Below, piece after piece: positions 46,027-55,765 of a stretch of DNA of 64,000 nucleotides. Under the pieces are notes generated by a model. That model did not search any database. It worked only from the letters and a program-made list of their open reading frames with translations, and was not told the DNA's origin. The stretch lies in NCBI GenBank assembly GCA_026709025.1, contig JAPOTT010000029.1, positions 1-64,000 on the forward strand. The letters are read 5' to 3'. Source of the stretch: a bacterium (lineage in GTDB: Bacteria; Actinomycetota; Acidimicrobiia; Acidimicrobiales; Bin134). Made by a program: the position numbers and the translations under genes. Within the stretch, counting starts at the first letter, position 1; each line of letters begins with the position of its first letter.

Positions 46027-47658
46027 ACGCAACTCAGACTTTTTTAGTTTGCCCGATGGAGTGCGGGGAAAGTCGGCAACTTCAATCACCTTCTCGGGGG
46101 TCTTCTGCTTGGACACGCCAAGCTGTTGGAAGTGATCCACCAGTTCGGCCACGCTGGGAGCTTGTTCACCTTTTTGTGGTATGACAAAAACGCATACTCG
46201 CTCTCCGTAGCGGGGATCGGCCATACCCACTGCGGCTGCTTCTGCCACCGAGGGGTGGCGGCGCACCATGTCTTCTATCTCTAGTGAGGATAGGTTCTCG
46301 CCACCTCTGATGATGATGTCCTTGATACGGTCGGTGATGGTGAGGTTGCCGTTTTCATCTAAAACGCCCACATCGCCGGTGCGGAACCAGCCATCAGCAG
46401 AAAATGCTTCTTTGTTCAACTCAGGGTCTGTGTAGCCTATGAACTGTTCTGGCCCGATGCTCCAGATTTCACCTGCCTCACCGGGCGGAAGATCGTTGCC
46501 CGAATCATCCACGATGCGTAGCTGGATGTCTTTGTATAGGGCACCGTCAGTGCGTGCTCGCATGCTGAGTGGTTGTGTGGGAAGCCCCATGCTGATTGAC
46601 GGATGCTCAGATGATCCGTAGGTGCGTCGCATAAGCCAGCCCAACCTTTCAGAACGCTCTACTAGCGAAGGAGGAACGCCAGCGGCACCACAGGTGACAT
46701 CCTTTACCGTGGCAAGTCGTGGATCGCCAGCTTCATGTAAATCCATCAGAGCACTGATATGGAAGGGGGTGCCGTTTAGTAGGTTCAACTGCCATTTTTC
46801 TACTTGATCTGCGGCTAGTTCTGGATTCCAGCGGTCTAACAGCACGTTGCGCAGGCCAGCCACTATCGGTTGGAAGAGCATGATCAGCCCAGCAATGTGG
46901 CCAGCAGGCCAGGGATGCAGCGCGGTTATGTGTGGGTCGCACATTGGGGGCCCATAGATGGCCAGCACCTCTGTTACGAAGCTTTCGTGGGTGTGGATAA
47001 CCCCTTTGGGGTCTGCGGTTGTGCCAGATGTGTACACCACGAAGATGGGGTCGCTGGCGCTTAGTGTTTCTGGTTCAAAGGCTGGTTCGAGCCGGGCGCG
47101 GTCTTCAAGGTCGCTCCAAGCTGTTACCCCTGATGGCACATCTTTTCCGACCATCACCACATTTAAATCTGCGGTTGCTGGCATTTGTTGTAAGCGGCTT
47201 ACGAAATCCAGGTTGCCCCATTTATCTGGACAGATGTAAGCGCGTGCTCCCGATGCGTTCAGGATCCAGTTGGTTTCGTGAGGCCCGTAGGTGTGAACGA
47301 TGGGCACAAACACCACGCCCAACATTGTCAACGCCATATAAGCCACCGCTGTTTCGCGCCAGTTGGGTAACTGCACTGCAACAATGTCGCCCTTTTGCAG
47401 GCCCATGGCTGCTAGTGCGCTAGCCATAGCCACAGAATCGTGTTGCAGCTCTTTTAGGGTAAAAACAGAGGGGCGCTCTAGTGAGTGCAAAACGATAGGC
47501 AAATCGGGAGTTTTGCGCACCGAATCGGCTAGTGCCTCGGGCATGGTTCTGCCATCGTATTTGTTGGTATCGCGCCACTGTTGGCGCAGCTTGCGCCGCG
47601 CGCGGCGAATATCTTCGTCTACAAATAGCGCATCGGGATCAAATGGATGACCAAGCAT
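46012..47658 (-). CDS. Acyl-CoA synthetase (AMP-forming), second copy
   Basis: 548-aa ANL ligase: VVYTSGTTADPKGVIHTH (P-loop), YGSSEHPS (A5 position), FRTGDVGVLDENGNLTITDRIKD (A7/A8) and PRTPSGKLKKSELRKQ (catalytic Lys). It is clearly different from its neighbour, so the two probably activate different acids or act in sequence. First gene of a minus-strand run (ligase, ligase, MaoC-like); divergent from the WS/DGAT gene. Confidence 0.9.
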   Translation of the reverse strand: MLGHPFDPDALFVDEDIRRARRKLRQQWRDTNKYDGRTMPEALADSVRKTPDLPIVLHSLERPSVFTLKELQHDSVAMASALAAMGLQKGDIVAVQLPNWRETAVAYMALTMLGVVFVPIVHTYGPHETNWILNASGARAYICPDKWGNLDFVSRLQQMPATADLNVVMVGKDVPSGVTAWSDLEDRARLEPAFEPETLSASDPIFVVYTSGTTADPKGVIHTHESFVTEVLAIYGPPMCDPHITALHPWPAGHIAGLIMLFQPIVAGLRNVLLDRWNPELAADQVEKWQLNLLNGTPFHISALMDLHEAGDPRLATVKDVTCGAAGVPPSLVERSERLGWLMRRTYGSSEHPSISMGLPTQPLSMRARTDGALYKDIQLRIVDDSGNDLPPGEAGEIWSIGPEQFIGYTDPELNKEAFSADGWFRTGDVGVLDENGNLTITDRIKDIIIRGGENLSSLEIEDMVRRHPSVAEAAAVGMADPRYGERVCVFVIPQKGEQAPSVAELVDHFQQLGVSKQKTPEKVIEVADFPRTPSGKLKKSELRKQIS

Positions 47659-47740
47659 TAGTCTCCTTTTGCTGGCCTAGCGGGTGCAGCTTTTCAAACA
47701 ATAACTAGTTTGGCACCCTAGCACCTGCGTTGTGACCTTT

Positions 47741-47765
47741 GTGTACGCTGTAAGGTAGGTGTACG
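47741..47765. promoter_or_regulatory. Direct repeat in a divergent promoter region
   Basis: GTGTACG occurs at 47741-47747 and 47759-47765, an 18-bp period, within the 132-nt spacer between the acyl-CoA synthetase and WS/DGAT genes. The second copy runs into a GTGTACGTGATGCACAT partial dyad. It could be a regulator site controlling both genes. Confidence 0.3.
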
Positions 47766-47790
47766 TGATGCACATATCAAGCCAACAGCA

Positions 47791-49182
47791 ATGATTCGCC
47801 TCCGCCCAGACGACGATTACATGATCGCCGTCCACCATCCCACTTCCCCCGCGCAGATCGGCGCGCTGCAACTTTATGATCGTGGTGGAGCTTCACCAGA
47901 CCAATTCGTAGCTGACATCAGGAGCCATCTAGCGAAACGTTTGCCTCACACCCCGTTGTTGCGTGTGCGACGTTCGGCACCAGCTCACATAGATTGCGAT
48001 GCCTGGTTTGAGTTGTCCTCGGTAGATATCCACACCGTTTGCGAAGTGCGCTGCGAAGACCAAGAGCTAAGCATCGATGAACTCCACCACCATGTGGGCA
48101 TCTGGGCCATGGAGCAGCTTGATCCGGAACGGGTGCCGTTTCACTTTGTTGTGGTGCCACGCATAGCGGGTGGGCAAAGTGCGGTTTATTTGCAAACCCT
48201 GCATGCGTTGGCAGATGGGGTTGGGTTCCAGTGGATTGTAAACACCCTCACTGATGGCGCAGGCGATCATCTAGGCGAGCACCCTCAAACGCCCACGCCA
48301 CAAATGTCTTCACCCCGAACCCGTGATGAGCGCATCCCCTCACCGCCGGAGTGGCTTTGTCGTTCAACCGTGGCGTTGTTGGGCGATGCTTGGCGCAGCA
48401 GGTTGCACAGCGCTGAGCTGGCTCAGGCTCGAAAAGCCTTAGCAGATTTCAAGGCCGACCCGGCCCACAAGCGGGCGCGCACCCCCAAGCTTGGGTTGAG
48501 TGGGGCTAACTCGCCACAGCGTTCGTTTACCACGCTTAGCGTGGGGCTAGATCGCTTCAAGAGCATTGGTGCGGCGTTGGGTGGCACCGTCAACGATGTG
48601 TTCTTGTTGGTTGGATCGGGTGCAGTGCGTAGCTTTTTGTTGGAGGTTGGCGATTTACCCACAGATCCGATTGTGGTGAACGCGGCGCGCAGCTATAGAA
48701 GGCCAGAACACGGCGAAATCGGCAATCGGATTGTTTCCATCCACCCTCACCTAGCCACCCACTTGGAAGATCCACTGGCCCGCCTGAAGGCCATTCAAGC
48801 ATCAATGGCATCTGAGGTTGAGCGCAGCAAGCTCCAAGAGGCAGTGATGGATCAAAACGCCACCTTCTTTTCGGCCCGTAAGGTGCGCCAGCGTGCCGCA
48901 GAGCGTGTGAGCGCGGGCGGCACCCTAACTCCGGGCAACTTAACCTTGTCCAACGTGCCGGGCCCGGATGCTGAGCGGTTGTTTGCGGGTTACCCGATGC
49001 TGGCCAATTACCCCACGCCAATCGTGGGTGCGGGGCGCTTTTTGAACATAACCATGCGCCGCTACTGCCAAAGGCTGGACTTGGGCATAATGACTGATGC
49101 CCAAAAGGTGCAAGATGCTCGCGTGGTTCGCAGTCATGTTACCGATGCGCTGAGCCAACTTGAACAACTGGTATCTGTTTGA
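47791..49182 (+). CDS. Wax ester synthase / diacylglycerol acyltransferase family (WS/DGAT)
   Basis: 463 aa, the usual length. The family active site HHxxxDG reads L137-H138-A-L-A-D142-G143: the catalytic second His and the Asp-Gly are kept but the first His is Leu. The C-terminal WS/DGAT domain has NDVFLLVGSGAVR and the NLTLSNVPGP stretch. Makes storage triacylglycerol or wax ester from acyl-CoA in known members. Divergent from acyl-CoA synthetases, which supports a lipid-storage or turnover role. Confidence 0.87.
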   Translation: MIRLRPDDDYMIAVHHPTSPAQIGALQLYDRGGASPDQFVADIRSHLAKRLPHTPLLRVRRSAPAHIDCDAWFELSSVDIHTVCEVRCEDQELSIDELHHHVGIWAMEQLDPERVPFHFVVVPRIAGGQSAVYLQTLHALADGVGFQWIVNTLTDGAGDHLGEHPQTPTPQMSSPRTRDERIPSPPEWLCRSTVALLGDAWRSRLHSAELAQARKALADFKADPAHKRARTPKLGLSGANSPQRSFTTLSVGLDRFKSIGAALGGTVNDVFLLVGSGAVRSFLLEVGDLPTDPIVVNAARSYRRPEHGEIGNRIVSIHPHLATHLEDPLARLKAIQASMASEVERSKLQEAVMDQNATFFSARKVRQRAAERVSAGGTLTPGNLTLSNVPGPDAERLFAGYPMLANYPTPIVGAGRFLNITMRRYCQRLDLGIMTDAQKVQDARVVRSHVTDALSQLEQLVSV

Positions 49183-49232
49183 GGGTATAGATGGTGCTGA
49201 GTGCTGCTATTTGGTGGGTAGATTAGGCGGTT

Positions 49233-51704
49233 ATGGACGGCTACAACCCGGCAACCATTGAGCCCAAGTGGCAGCAGCGATGGGCAGACGATACCACCTA
49301 CGAGGTGGACAACGATGACCCTCGCCCACCCTATTACGTGCTGTCCATGTACCCTTACCCCAGTGGCCCAGCCCACATCGGCCATGTGCGAAACTACACT
49401 TTTGGCGATTTGTTGGTTCGCTACCGCACCATGCAAGGCGATGGTGTGCTGTCGCCCATTGGCTTTGATAGCTTCGGTTTGCCTGCTGAAAACGCAGCCA
49501 TAAAGACGGGCACCCACCCCAGGGTTCACACCGATGCCAACATAGAGCGCTTATCTTCTTCGCTACGGCGCATTGGTGCCGTGTATGACTGGCGGCGCAC
49601 CCTTAGCAGCCACAACCCCGATTACATACGTTTCACTCAGTGGATATTTTTGCGGTTCCATGAAGCTGGCCTGGTGTATCGAGATAGGGCTGCGGTGAAC
49701 TGGTGCCCGGGATGTCAAACGGTGTTGGCCAATGAACAGGTTTTAGTTGATGGCACATGTGAGCGTTGCAGCAACCTTGCCGAGCAGCGCGAGCTAGAAC
49801 AGTGGTTCTATCGCATCACCGCTTATGCCGAGGAGTTGCTAGCTGGCCTAGACAGCTTGGATTGGCCAAGTCGGGTAAAGACAATGCAACGCAACTGGAT
49901 AGGCCGTTCTGAGGGCGTGGAGTTTTCCTTGCCCATTGCAGATGCCGATGGTAACCCGCGCAGCGATGTAGCTGGAGTGGCGGTTTTCACAACGCGTCCC
50001 GATACCAGTTTTGGGATGACGTTCGCGGTGATGTCTCCTGAGCATCCTCGCGTGAGCGAGCTGACCGCTCCCGAGCGCCGCAGCGAGGTGGAGGCTTTTG
50101 TGGCCGCGGTGCAAGAACGCACTGAGATTGAGCGTCTCTCGGTGGCTGGTCCAGCTCATAAGCGGGGTGTGGATACCGGTACTCGGGTTGTCAACCCGTT
50201 CAACGGTCAGCCCATTCGGTTATTTTTGGCAGACTACGTGCTAACCACCTACGGCACCGGGGCAATCATGGCTGTGCCTGGCGAAGATCAGCGCGACTGG
50301 GATTTTGCTGTCGCCCACAACCTGCCCATCATCCGTACTGTGGCACCTCCCGCCAACTTCACTGGCGAGGCTTATACCGGTGATGGCCCAGCCATAAACA
50401 GCGATTGGTTAAACGGAATGGAGATGGCCGAGGCCAAAGCTGCGGCCATAGCTTGGCTAGAAGAACAAGGCATCGGCCAGCACAAGATCAACTATCGCTT
50501 ACGGGATTGGTTGTTGTCTCGCCAGCGTTACTGGGGATGCCCCATCCCAGTGGTGTATTGCAAGCAGTGCGGGGTGGTTCCGGTTCCAGATGGGGATTTG
50601 CCGGTTTGTCTGCCTGATGATGTGGCCTTTATGCCTACTGGTCGTTCGCCGCTGTTGGACAACGCCGATTTTTTGAACACGCCGTGCCCAAAGTGCGGCT
50701 TGATGGCCCGACGCGAAACAGACACCATGGATACCTTTGTGGATTCTTCTTGGTACTTCTTGCGCTTTGCTGATTCCCATAACCAAGATCTGCCCTTCAG
50801 CCATGAGGCCCTAGAGCGTTGGCTACCGGTGGATCAGTACATCGGTGGGGTGGAGCATGCCATCTTGCATCTGATGTACGCCCGCTTTTTCACCAAAGCC
50901 CTAGCAGATCTGGGGGTGGTGCCTGCCGGTTTGCGGGAGCCCTTCCAGCGGCTGTTCACCCAGGGCATGGTGCGTATGGGCGGTGGAAAGATGTCTAAGT
51001 CAAAGGGCAACTTGGTAGCCCCTGAGGACATTATTGATACCCACGGTGCTGATGCCCTGAGGCTGGCCATCTTGCAGGTGAAGCCTCCAGCTGAAGATGT
51101 TGATTGGGAAGATTTTGGCCTAGAAGGGTGCGCCCGTTTTTTGGGCAGGCTCTGGCGACTAGCCGCAGGAACTGCTGAGCGGGCCAATCCGGCTCGCTCA
51201 GGGCCGCTAACCGACACAGATGTTGCTATTGACAGCGCAACCCATCGCCACATAGATCGCATAACGGCCGAGTTCAATCGCTGGTCTTACAACACCGCTG
51301 TTGCGGGCTGCATGGAGTTTGTGAACGAACTGTATCGCTATGTGCAGAATCCAGACGGCCCGCATCACGACACGCTGGGGTTTGCTATCGATTCGCTGCT
51401 GTTGGTGATGGCACCCATGGTGCCGCACATTTGTGCTGAGCTTTGGGAGATACGCCGAGGTGGTAACGTCCACTCTGAGGGCTGGCCCGCAGCAGATGCT
51501 GCCAAACTGCACGCCAACACGGTGACGATGGTGGTGCAAGTAAGTGGCAAAGTACGCGACCGCATTGATGTGCCCGCCGACATTTCAGGTGAGCAGGCCG
51601 AGGCTTTAGCACTGGCATCAACAAAGGTTCAAACGTACCTAGATGGTGCCACCCCCACCCGCGTGATTGCCCGCCCCCCTAAGCTCATTAACCTAGTAAC
51701 CTAA
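49233..51704 (+). CDS. leuS: Leucyl-tRNA synthetase
   Basis: Class I synthetase: HIGH motif as [13 protein letters not shown] (about residues 44-56), a CP1 editing domain, a zinc-type CxxC pair (CPGCQTV, CERC), and KMSKS in [10 protein letters not shown]. 823 aa, complete. A TAGATT box (49219-49224) ends 8 nt before the ATG and no Shine-Dalgarno is seen. Confidence 0.97.
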   Translation: MDGYNPATIEPKWQQRWADDTTYEVDNDDPRPPYYVLSMYPYPSGPAHIGHVRNYTFGDLLVRYRTMQGDGVLSPIGFDSFGLPAENAAIKTGTHPRVHTDANIERLSSSLRRIGAVYDWRRTLSSHNPDYIRFTQWIFLRFHEAGLVYRDRAAVNWCPGCQTVLANEQVLVDGTCERCSNLAEQRELEQWFYRITAYAEELLAGLDSLDWPSRVKTMQRNWIGRSEGVEFSLPIADADGNPRSDVAGVAVFTTRPDTSFGMTFAVMSPEHPRVSELTAPERRSEVEAFVAAVQERTEIERLSVAGPAHKRGVDTGTRVVNPFNGQPIRLFLADYVLTTYGTGAIMAVPGEDQRDWDFAVAHNLPIIRTVAPPANFTGEAYTGDGPAINSDWLNGMEMAEAKAAAIAWLEEQGIGQHKINYRLRDWLLSRQRYWGCPIPVVYCKQCGVVPVPDGDLPVCLPDDVAFMPTGRSPLLDNADFLNTPCPKCGLMARRETDTMDTFVDSSWYFLRFADSHNQDLPFSHEALERWLPVDQYIGGVEHAILHLMYARFFTKALADLGVVPAGLREPFQRLFTQGMVRMGGGKMSKSKGNLVAPEDIIDTHGADALRLAILQVKPPAEDVDWEDFGLEGCARFLGRLWRLAAGTAERANPARSGPLTDTDVAIDSATHRHIDRITAEFNRWSYNTAVAGCMEFVNELYRYVQNPDGPHHDTLGFAIDSLLLVMAPMVPHICAELWEIRRGGNVHSEGWPAADAAKLHANTVTMVVQVSGKVRDRIDVPADISGEQAEALALASTKVQTYLDGATPTRVIARPPKLINLVT

Positions 51705-51720
51705 GTCTGGTTTGCACAGA

Positions 51721-51758
51721 ATACTATCTATATAGCATCTATATAAGCTGTATACTAT
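51721..51758 (+). promoter_or_regulatory. hipBA promoter and operator
   Basis: TATATAG at 51729-51735 and CTATATA at 51739-51745 form a 7-bp dyad with a CAT centre. ATACTAT is repeated at 51721 and 51752. TATACT (51751-51756) is a near-consensus -10 ending 6 nt before the hipB ATG, so the message is probably leaderless and repressed by HipB. Confidence 0.65.
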
Positions 51759-51762
51759 TACC

Positions 51763-52089
51763 ATGGCAGTTCCCAAAGTGCATGCACCGATGACGTTGGA
51801 AGCGATTTGTCTATTGGGTAATAGGGTTCGGCTAGGTCGTAAGGAGCGCAGGTGGACGGTTGCTGAGTTGGCTGAGCGGGTTGGGGTATCACCGGTGACA
51901 ATCCGCAAAGTTGAAACCGGAGACCCCACTGTCGCTTTGGGTACTGCGTTTGAGGCCGCCGTTTTGGTAGGGGTGAGCTTGTTTCACCCCGATGCTTCAC
52001 GGCGGGTTTTAGAAGCTGAACTTGTTGACGCACGCTTAGCTGTGTTGCCTTCTGTGATTCGCACCAGCCACATAGACGACAACTTCTAG
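51763..52089 (+). CDS. hipB: HipB-like XRE-family antitoxin/repressor
   Basis: 108 aa. A helix-turn-helix runs from about residue 28 to 55 (KERRWTVAELAERVGVSPVTIRKVETGDPTVALG), of the Cro/CI type. It lies 7 nt before hipA and is expected to bind HipA and its own operator. The C-terminal 30 residues (ARLAVLPSVIRTSHIDDNF) probably contact the toxin. Confidence 0.87.
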   Translation: MAVPKVHAPMTLEAICLLGNRVRLGRKERRWTVAELAERVGVSPVTIRKVETGDPTVALGTAFEAAVLVGVSLFHPDASRRVLEAELVDARLAVLPSVIRTSHIDDNF

Positions 52090-52096
52090 GGCGATA

Positions 52097-53320
52097 GTGG
52101 CAACTACTGAAGCCTTCGTGTGGGTCTGGCTGCCAGCAGCCACAGAGCCGGTGGTTGCAGGCAAGCTCACAGATAGGGGCTCGGTTGTTACGTTTGCTTA
52201 TGGTCGCAGCTACCTAGAACGTCCTGATGCGATTGCGCTTTATCTGCCTGAACTCCCATTGCGACGCGGCGAGATAAGCCCTATTTCTGGTGAAATAGCT
52301 GGCTGCATTGCTGATGCTGGCCCAGATGCATGGGGACGACGGATTATTGAATACCAGCACATGTCAGAAATGGCTGATCTAACTAGGCTGGATTATCTCG
52401 TAGCATCTGGTTCAAATCGTTTTGGAGCGCTTGACTTTCGGCACTCGGCCACACAGTACGTCTCACTAGGCGAATCACAGGTACCGCTGGGTGAACTAGC
52501 TGAGGTTGCAGACCGTGTTGAGAATGGTCGTCCCCTCTCAGCGGGGCTTGAGCGTGCTTTGTTTCACGGCAGTTCGATGGGGGGCGCGCGGCCTAAGGCG
52601 GTATTTGTAGATGGTGTTCAGCAGATGATTGCTAAGTTCACTTCGGTTACCGATTCCTATCCTGTTGTTAAAGCGGAGTTTGTGGCAATGGAGTTAGCCC
52701 GCCGAGCCGGGTTGCATGTTGCGGATGTTAGGCTTGACAGTGCTCTGGGCCGCGATATTTTGCTGGTAGATCGATTTGACCGTACCCCTGATGGTGGTCG
52801 GGCAATGGTTGTATCGGCACTTACCATCTTGGAATTGCATGATGCCCATGGCATGGCTGGTCGCTATGCCACTTATGCAGATCTTGCCTTTCACATCCGG
52901 TCGAGGTTTAGCGAGTCAGATAAAACTCTGGCAGAGCTGTTCGCTCGTATTATTTTCAACATTTTGGTAGGCAACACTGATGATCATGCCCGCAATCACG
53001 CCGCTTTTTGGGATGGTGCCCAACTCACTTTGACCCCCGCCTATGATGTTTGCCCTCAGGTGCGTGTTGGAGAAGAGGTGGCTCAGGCTATGGCCTTTGG
53101 AGACAACGGTGAACGACTTAGTCAAGTTGCGAGGTGTGTAGCACAAGCTCACATTTATCATTTGAGCACTGCTCAGGCCACAGAAATTGTAGATAAACAG
53201 ATAGCAGTAATCACGCAGGAGTGGTCATCTGTTTGTGATATGGCAGGGTTATCAGCGGTTGATCGCAAACAATTATGGCACCGTCAGTTCCTCAATCCCT
53301 TTGCACTCTATGGCTACTAA
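52097..53320 (+). CDS. hipA: HipA-like serine/threonine kinase toxin
   Basis: Type II toxin kinase; in E. coli HipA phosphorylates glutamyl-tRNA synthetase and causes persistence. Marks: GSSMGGARPKA (159-168, ATP-loop region), the catalytic segment N293-T-D-D-H-A-R-N300 and AYD at 315-317. 407 aa, full length, GTG start. All key residues are present, so it is the one classical toxin in the window that looks active. Confidence 0.9.
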   Translation: MATTEAFVWVWLPAATEPVVAGKLTDRGSVVTFAYGRSYLERPDAIALYLPELPLRRGEISPISGEIAGCIADAGPDAWGRRIIEYQHMSEMADLTRLDYLVASGSNRFGALDFRHSATQYVSLGESQVPLGELAEVADRVENGRPLSAGLERALFHGSSMGGARPKAVFVDGVQQMIAKFTSVTDSYPVVKAEFVAMELARRAGLHVADVRLDSALGRDILLVDRFDRTPDGGRAMVVSALTILELHDAHGMAGRYATYADLAFHIRSRFSESDKTLAELFARIIFNILVGNTDDHARNHAAFWDGAQLTLTPAYDVCPQVRVGEEVAQAMAFGDNGERLSQVARCVAQAHIYHLSTAQATEIVDKQIAVITQEWSSVCDMAGLSAVDRKQLWHRQFLNPFALYGY

Positions 53321-53439
53321 ATGCATAACCATTGGCCTAGATTAGTCTTCTGAGCTTCCCCTGTAATAGTAGTAGGCGTGTAGCAGAAGACGTGGTTTTG
53401 TAGGTTTTAGTTTGGCACCTCTATTGGTAGTTACGACAG

Positions 53440-53463
53440 TCTTCAACGTGAAGAGTCATTTTT
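53440..53463 (+). terminator. Possible terminator after hipA
   Basis: TCTTCA (53440-53445) and TGAAGA (53449-53454) form a short hairpin with a 3-nt loop, followed by GTCATTTTT and further T-rich sequence. It lies 120 nt after hipA and just past the 3' end of the convergent AT-rich gene. Confidence 0.4.
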
Positions 53464-53470
53464 GGTTTTG

Positions 53471-53788
53471 CTATTTTTGAAATATTTGTCTAAACTTTTG
53501 CTTATACCTAGTAAACCAAGCAGCAATAGTGTCAGCATATTTTAATACTAAAATACTATATATAATCAAAATAAGTATATCATCAATAGATACATTATCT
53601 TCTCCAAGTCCAGAAATAGTTATACCAATAAGTGGGGGAAATACAAATAAAACACAGTATATTATAAGCGCTTTTTTAGCCCTCTTAGAAGAGAATTCAT
53701 ACTCATACTTTAGTAGATAAATATAAACGCTAGCGGATACTATCACAACACCGTATGCTACCAGTTGAAGAAATAATGTAGACTGCAT
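53471..53788 (-). CDS. AT-rich small membrane protein of unknown function
   Basis: 105 aa with three hydrophobic segments (about 5-25, 38-58 and 70-85) and a basic tail (YKQKFRQIFQK). No family is recognised. Base composition is far more AT-rich than all neighbours and codons are A/T-ending (ATA, AAA, TTA), a sign of recent transfer. A TATTAT box ends 7 nt before the ATG and no Shine-Dalgarno is present. It lies convergent to hipBA; a defence or phage-immunity role is possible but unsupported. Confidence 0.6.
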   Translation of the reverse strand: MQSTLFLQLVAYGVVIVSASVYIYLLKYEYEFSSKRAKKALIIYCVLFVFPPLIGITISGLGEDNVSIDDILILIIYSILVLKYADTIAAWFTRYKQKFRQIFQK

Positions 53789-53847
53789 CGTATCAATAAT
53801 ATTTCGTAGTCAACTAAATCAATTACATACTATTTACAAGTATAAGG

Positions 53848-54942
53848 CTAGGTGGTTGATCTGGTTGGGACGGCTCTTAGGGCTTCGCATACCTCTGCCC
53901 AGAGATTGGCAGTATTGGGAGAATCCTCATTGTTAGCAGGGTTGCTAAGGCCGTTGTCGGTGCCTGTGTTTAAGGTTAGGCGGTCTACTAGGCCACCTAC
54001 GCTGGCGGCGACTTTTTCTGCCAAATCATGGGGTTCAGCCACCACAGCAAAGGTGTTGAGCATGGTGTCGTCTATCACTTCGGCCATTTTGTCCCACTTG
54101 CCCTGCTTGGACATCCAGTTCAACTCTTCTTGGGCACCGGCCCAACCATGGTGTTCTAACACGGGTCGATACGCTGGCGTGGAACCATAGAAGCCAATTT
54201 GGCGCCTAACGGCTTTGGCGCTAGCAGCCATCTCTTCTTCGTTGGCTCCGGTTACAAGAAACAACGGCAGCGACACCTCTATGGATTTTGGATCTCGCCC
54301 TGACTTTTGGGCACCGCGCTGTAGCGCTGGTAGCGATACCTCACGTAGATAAGACGGCGTTGTGAAGCCGTGGCTCATCCAGCCATCTGCCACCTCGCCT
54401 GCAGTTTCGGTCATAAGGTTCCCCACGCCTGCCATGTGGATGGGCGGGGGCCCATAGGGGTTGGGGCCTGGGCTGAACATTGGGGTCATCAGCGTGTGCC
54501 TGTAGAAGTCGCCTCGAAACGCAAGGGGTTCACCGGTTTCCCAAGATTCCCAAATAGCCCGCATCGCTCGTACCATCTCGTTCATTCTTGCGGCAGGTTT
54601 AGACCAGGGCATCGAGAACCGGTTGGTTATGTGGGCTCTGATTTGTGTTCCAAGCCCTAGTTTGAAGCGTCCTTTAGACCACGCTTGCAGATCCCAGCTG
54701 GTGTTGGCCAGCGTCATGGGGTTGCGGGCAAATGCCACTGCTATTGCGGTGCCCAAATCAATGGTCTCAGTATGTTCGGCTGCCACCACTAAAGGCAAGA
54801 AGGGATCGTGGGTTAACTCCACTGTCCAAGCGCCGCTGTAACTGGCGGCTTCTAAAGCCGCAGCACCGCTGGCGGCTTGATCCATCCACGCTGTAGGCCC
54901 AGCATTGGCCGATGGCACACCGATTCTTCCGTCAAGCTTCAT
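53848..54942 (-). CDS. LLM-class F420-dependent oxidoreductase (TIGR03617-like)
   Basis: Luciferase-like TIM-barrel flavin/F420 enzyme, 364 aa. Marks: VAAEHTETIDLGTAIAVAFARNP near the N-terminus, WSKGRFKLGLGTQI, and PPIHMAGVGNLMTETAGEVADGWMSHGF. The F420 preference is inferred from its actinobacterial type; the substrate is unknown. It is divergent from comEA, with nothing in the 139-nt spacer except a short GC-rich stretch. Confidence 0.85.
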   Translation of the reverse strand: MKLDGRIGVPSANAGPTAWMDQAASGAAALEAASYSGAWTVELTHDPFLPLVVAAEHTETIDLGTAIAVAFARNPMTLANTSWDLQAWSKGRFKLGLGTQIRAHITNRFSMPWSKPAARMNEMVRAMRAIWESWETGEPLAFRGDFYRHTLMTPMFSPGPNPYGPPPIHMAGVGNLMTETAGEVADGWMSHGFTTPSYLREVSLPALQRGAQKSGRDPKSIEVSLPLFLVTGANEEEMAASAKAVRRQIGFYGSTPAYRPVLEHHGWAGAQEELNWMSKQGKWDKMAEVIDDTMLNTFAVVAEPHDLAEKVAASVGGLVDRLTLNTGTDNGLSNPANNEDSPNTANLWAEVCEALRAVPTRSTT

Positions 54943-55081
54943 AGCGCAACATTCTATGTGACCTAGCCAACTAGTTGTGCAGGCGGGCAGATCTGGCTTG
55001 GTGCAGTTTGGGTGATCGGCCTGTTATCCTGTAACTGCTTCCCCCTGTGTCTAGCGTCGCGCCCCGCGCCAGATATGGCTC

Positions 55082-55765
55082 ATGGAAGATCAACCCCAAC
55101 TGCCTCCTCGCTTAACTGCGGCTGAACGATGCCGAGAGCTGTGGGAGGACTACCGCCATTTAATCACGCCACCGCGCATAGCTATCGGGGCTATAGCACT
55201 GCTGATCGCCATAGCGTTTATGGCGTATCGGGTGTGGGGACCCGGCGAGTCACCTCGCGCCGAGGTAATCCTTCCCCAAGCTACTGCGCTGGCAGATCGT
55301 TTCGTGGCCACACCCGAACCCACGCCCGTTTTGGTGCATGTGGCTGGGGCGGTCAAATCCCCGGGTGTGTACAGCATGCAAGGTCAAGGCCGTGTGCTGG
55401 ATTTGGTGCAAGCCGCAGGCGGGCTTACCAGCGATGCCGATACCGACAGGGTGAACTTAGCGGATGCGTTGTTTGATGGGCAGTGGTTGTACATACCCCA
55501 CATCGGCCAGAAGGTTATTCCAGCGCCCGTAACAGGCACTGGTAGCACTAATGGCACTTCGCCGCAGCGTTCAGGCCCAATCAACATCAACTCTGCATCG
55601 GCGCAACAGCTACAGGCCCTGCCGGGGGTGGGGCCAGCAATCGCAAATGCCATTGTTCAACACCGCGAGCGTATCGGTGGCTTTGGGTCGGTAGACGGGC
55701 TGCTAGCTGTGTCGGGCATCGGCCCAAGCAAGCTAGAACAGATGCGCCATCTCATTAGCGTGTGA
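55082..55765 (+). CDS. comEA: ComEA-like DNA-binding competence protein
   Basis: 227 aa. A membrane anchor near 36-52 (IAIGAIALLIAIAFMAY) is followed by an SLBB domain (VHVAGAVKSPGVYSM...) and a C-terminal double helix-hairpin-helix (NINSASAQQLQALPGVGPAIANAIVQHR, GIGPSKLEQM). It binds incoming DNA outside the membrane in transformable bacteria. It overlaps comEC by 4 nt (GTGA). Confidence 0.92.
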   Translation: MEDQPQLPPRLTAAERCRELWEDYRHLITPPRIAIGAIALLIAIAFMAYRVWGPGESPRAEVILPQATALADRFVATPEPTPVLVHVAGAVKSPGVYSMQGQGRVLDLVQAAGGLTSDADTDRVNLADALFDGQWLYIPHIGQKVIPAPVTGTGSTNGTSPQRSGPININSASAQQLQALPGVGPAIANAIVQHRERIGGFGSVDGLLAVSGIGPSKLEQMRHLISV

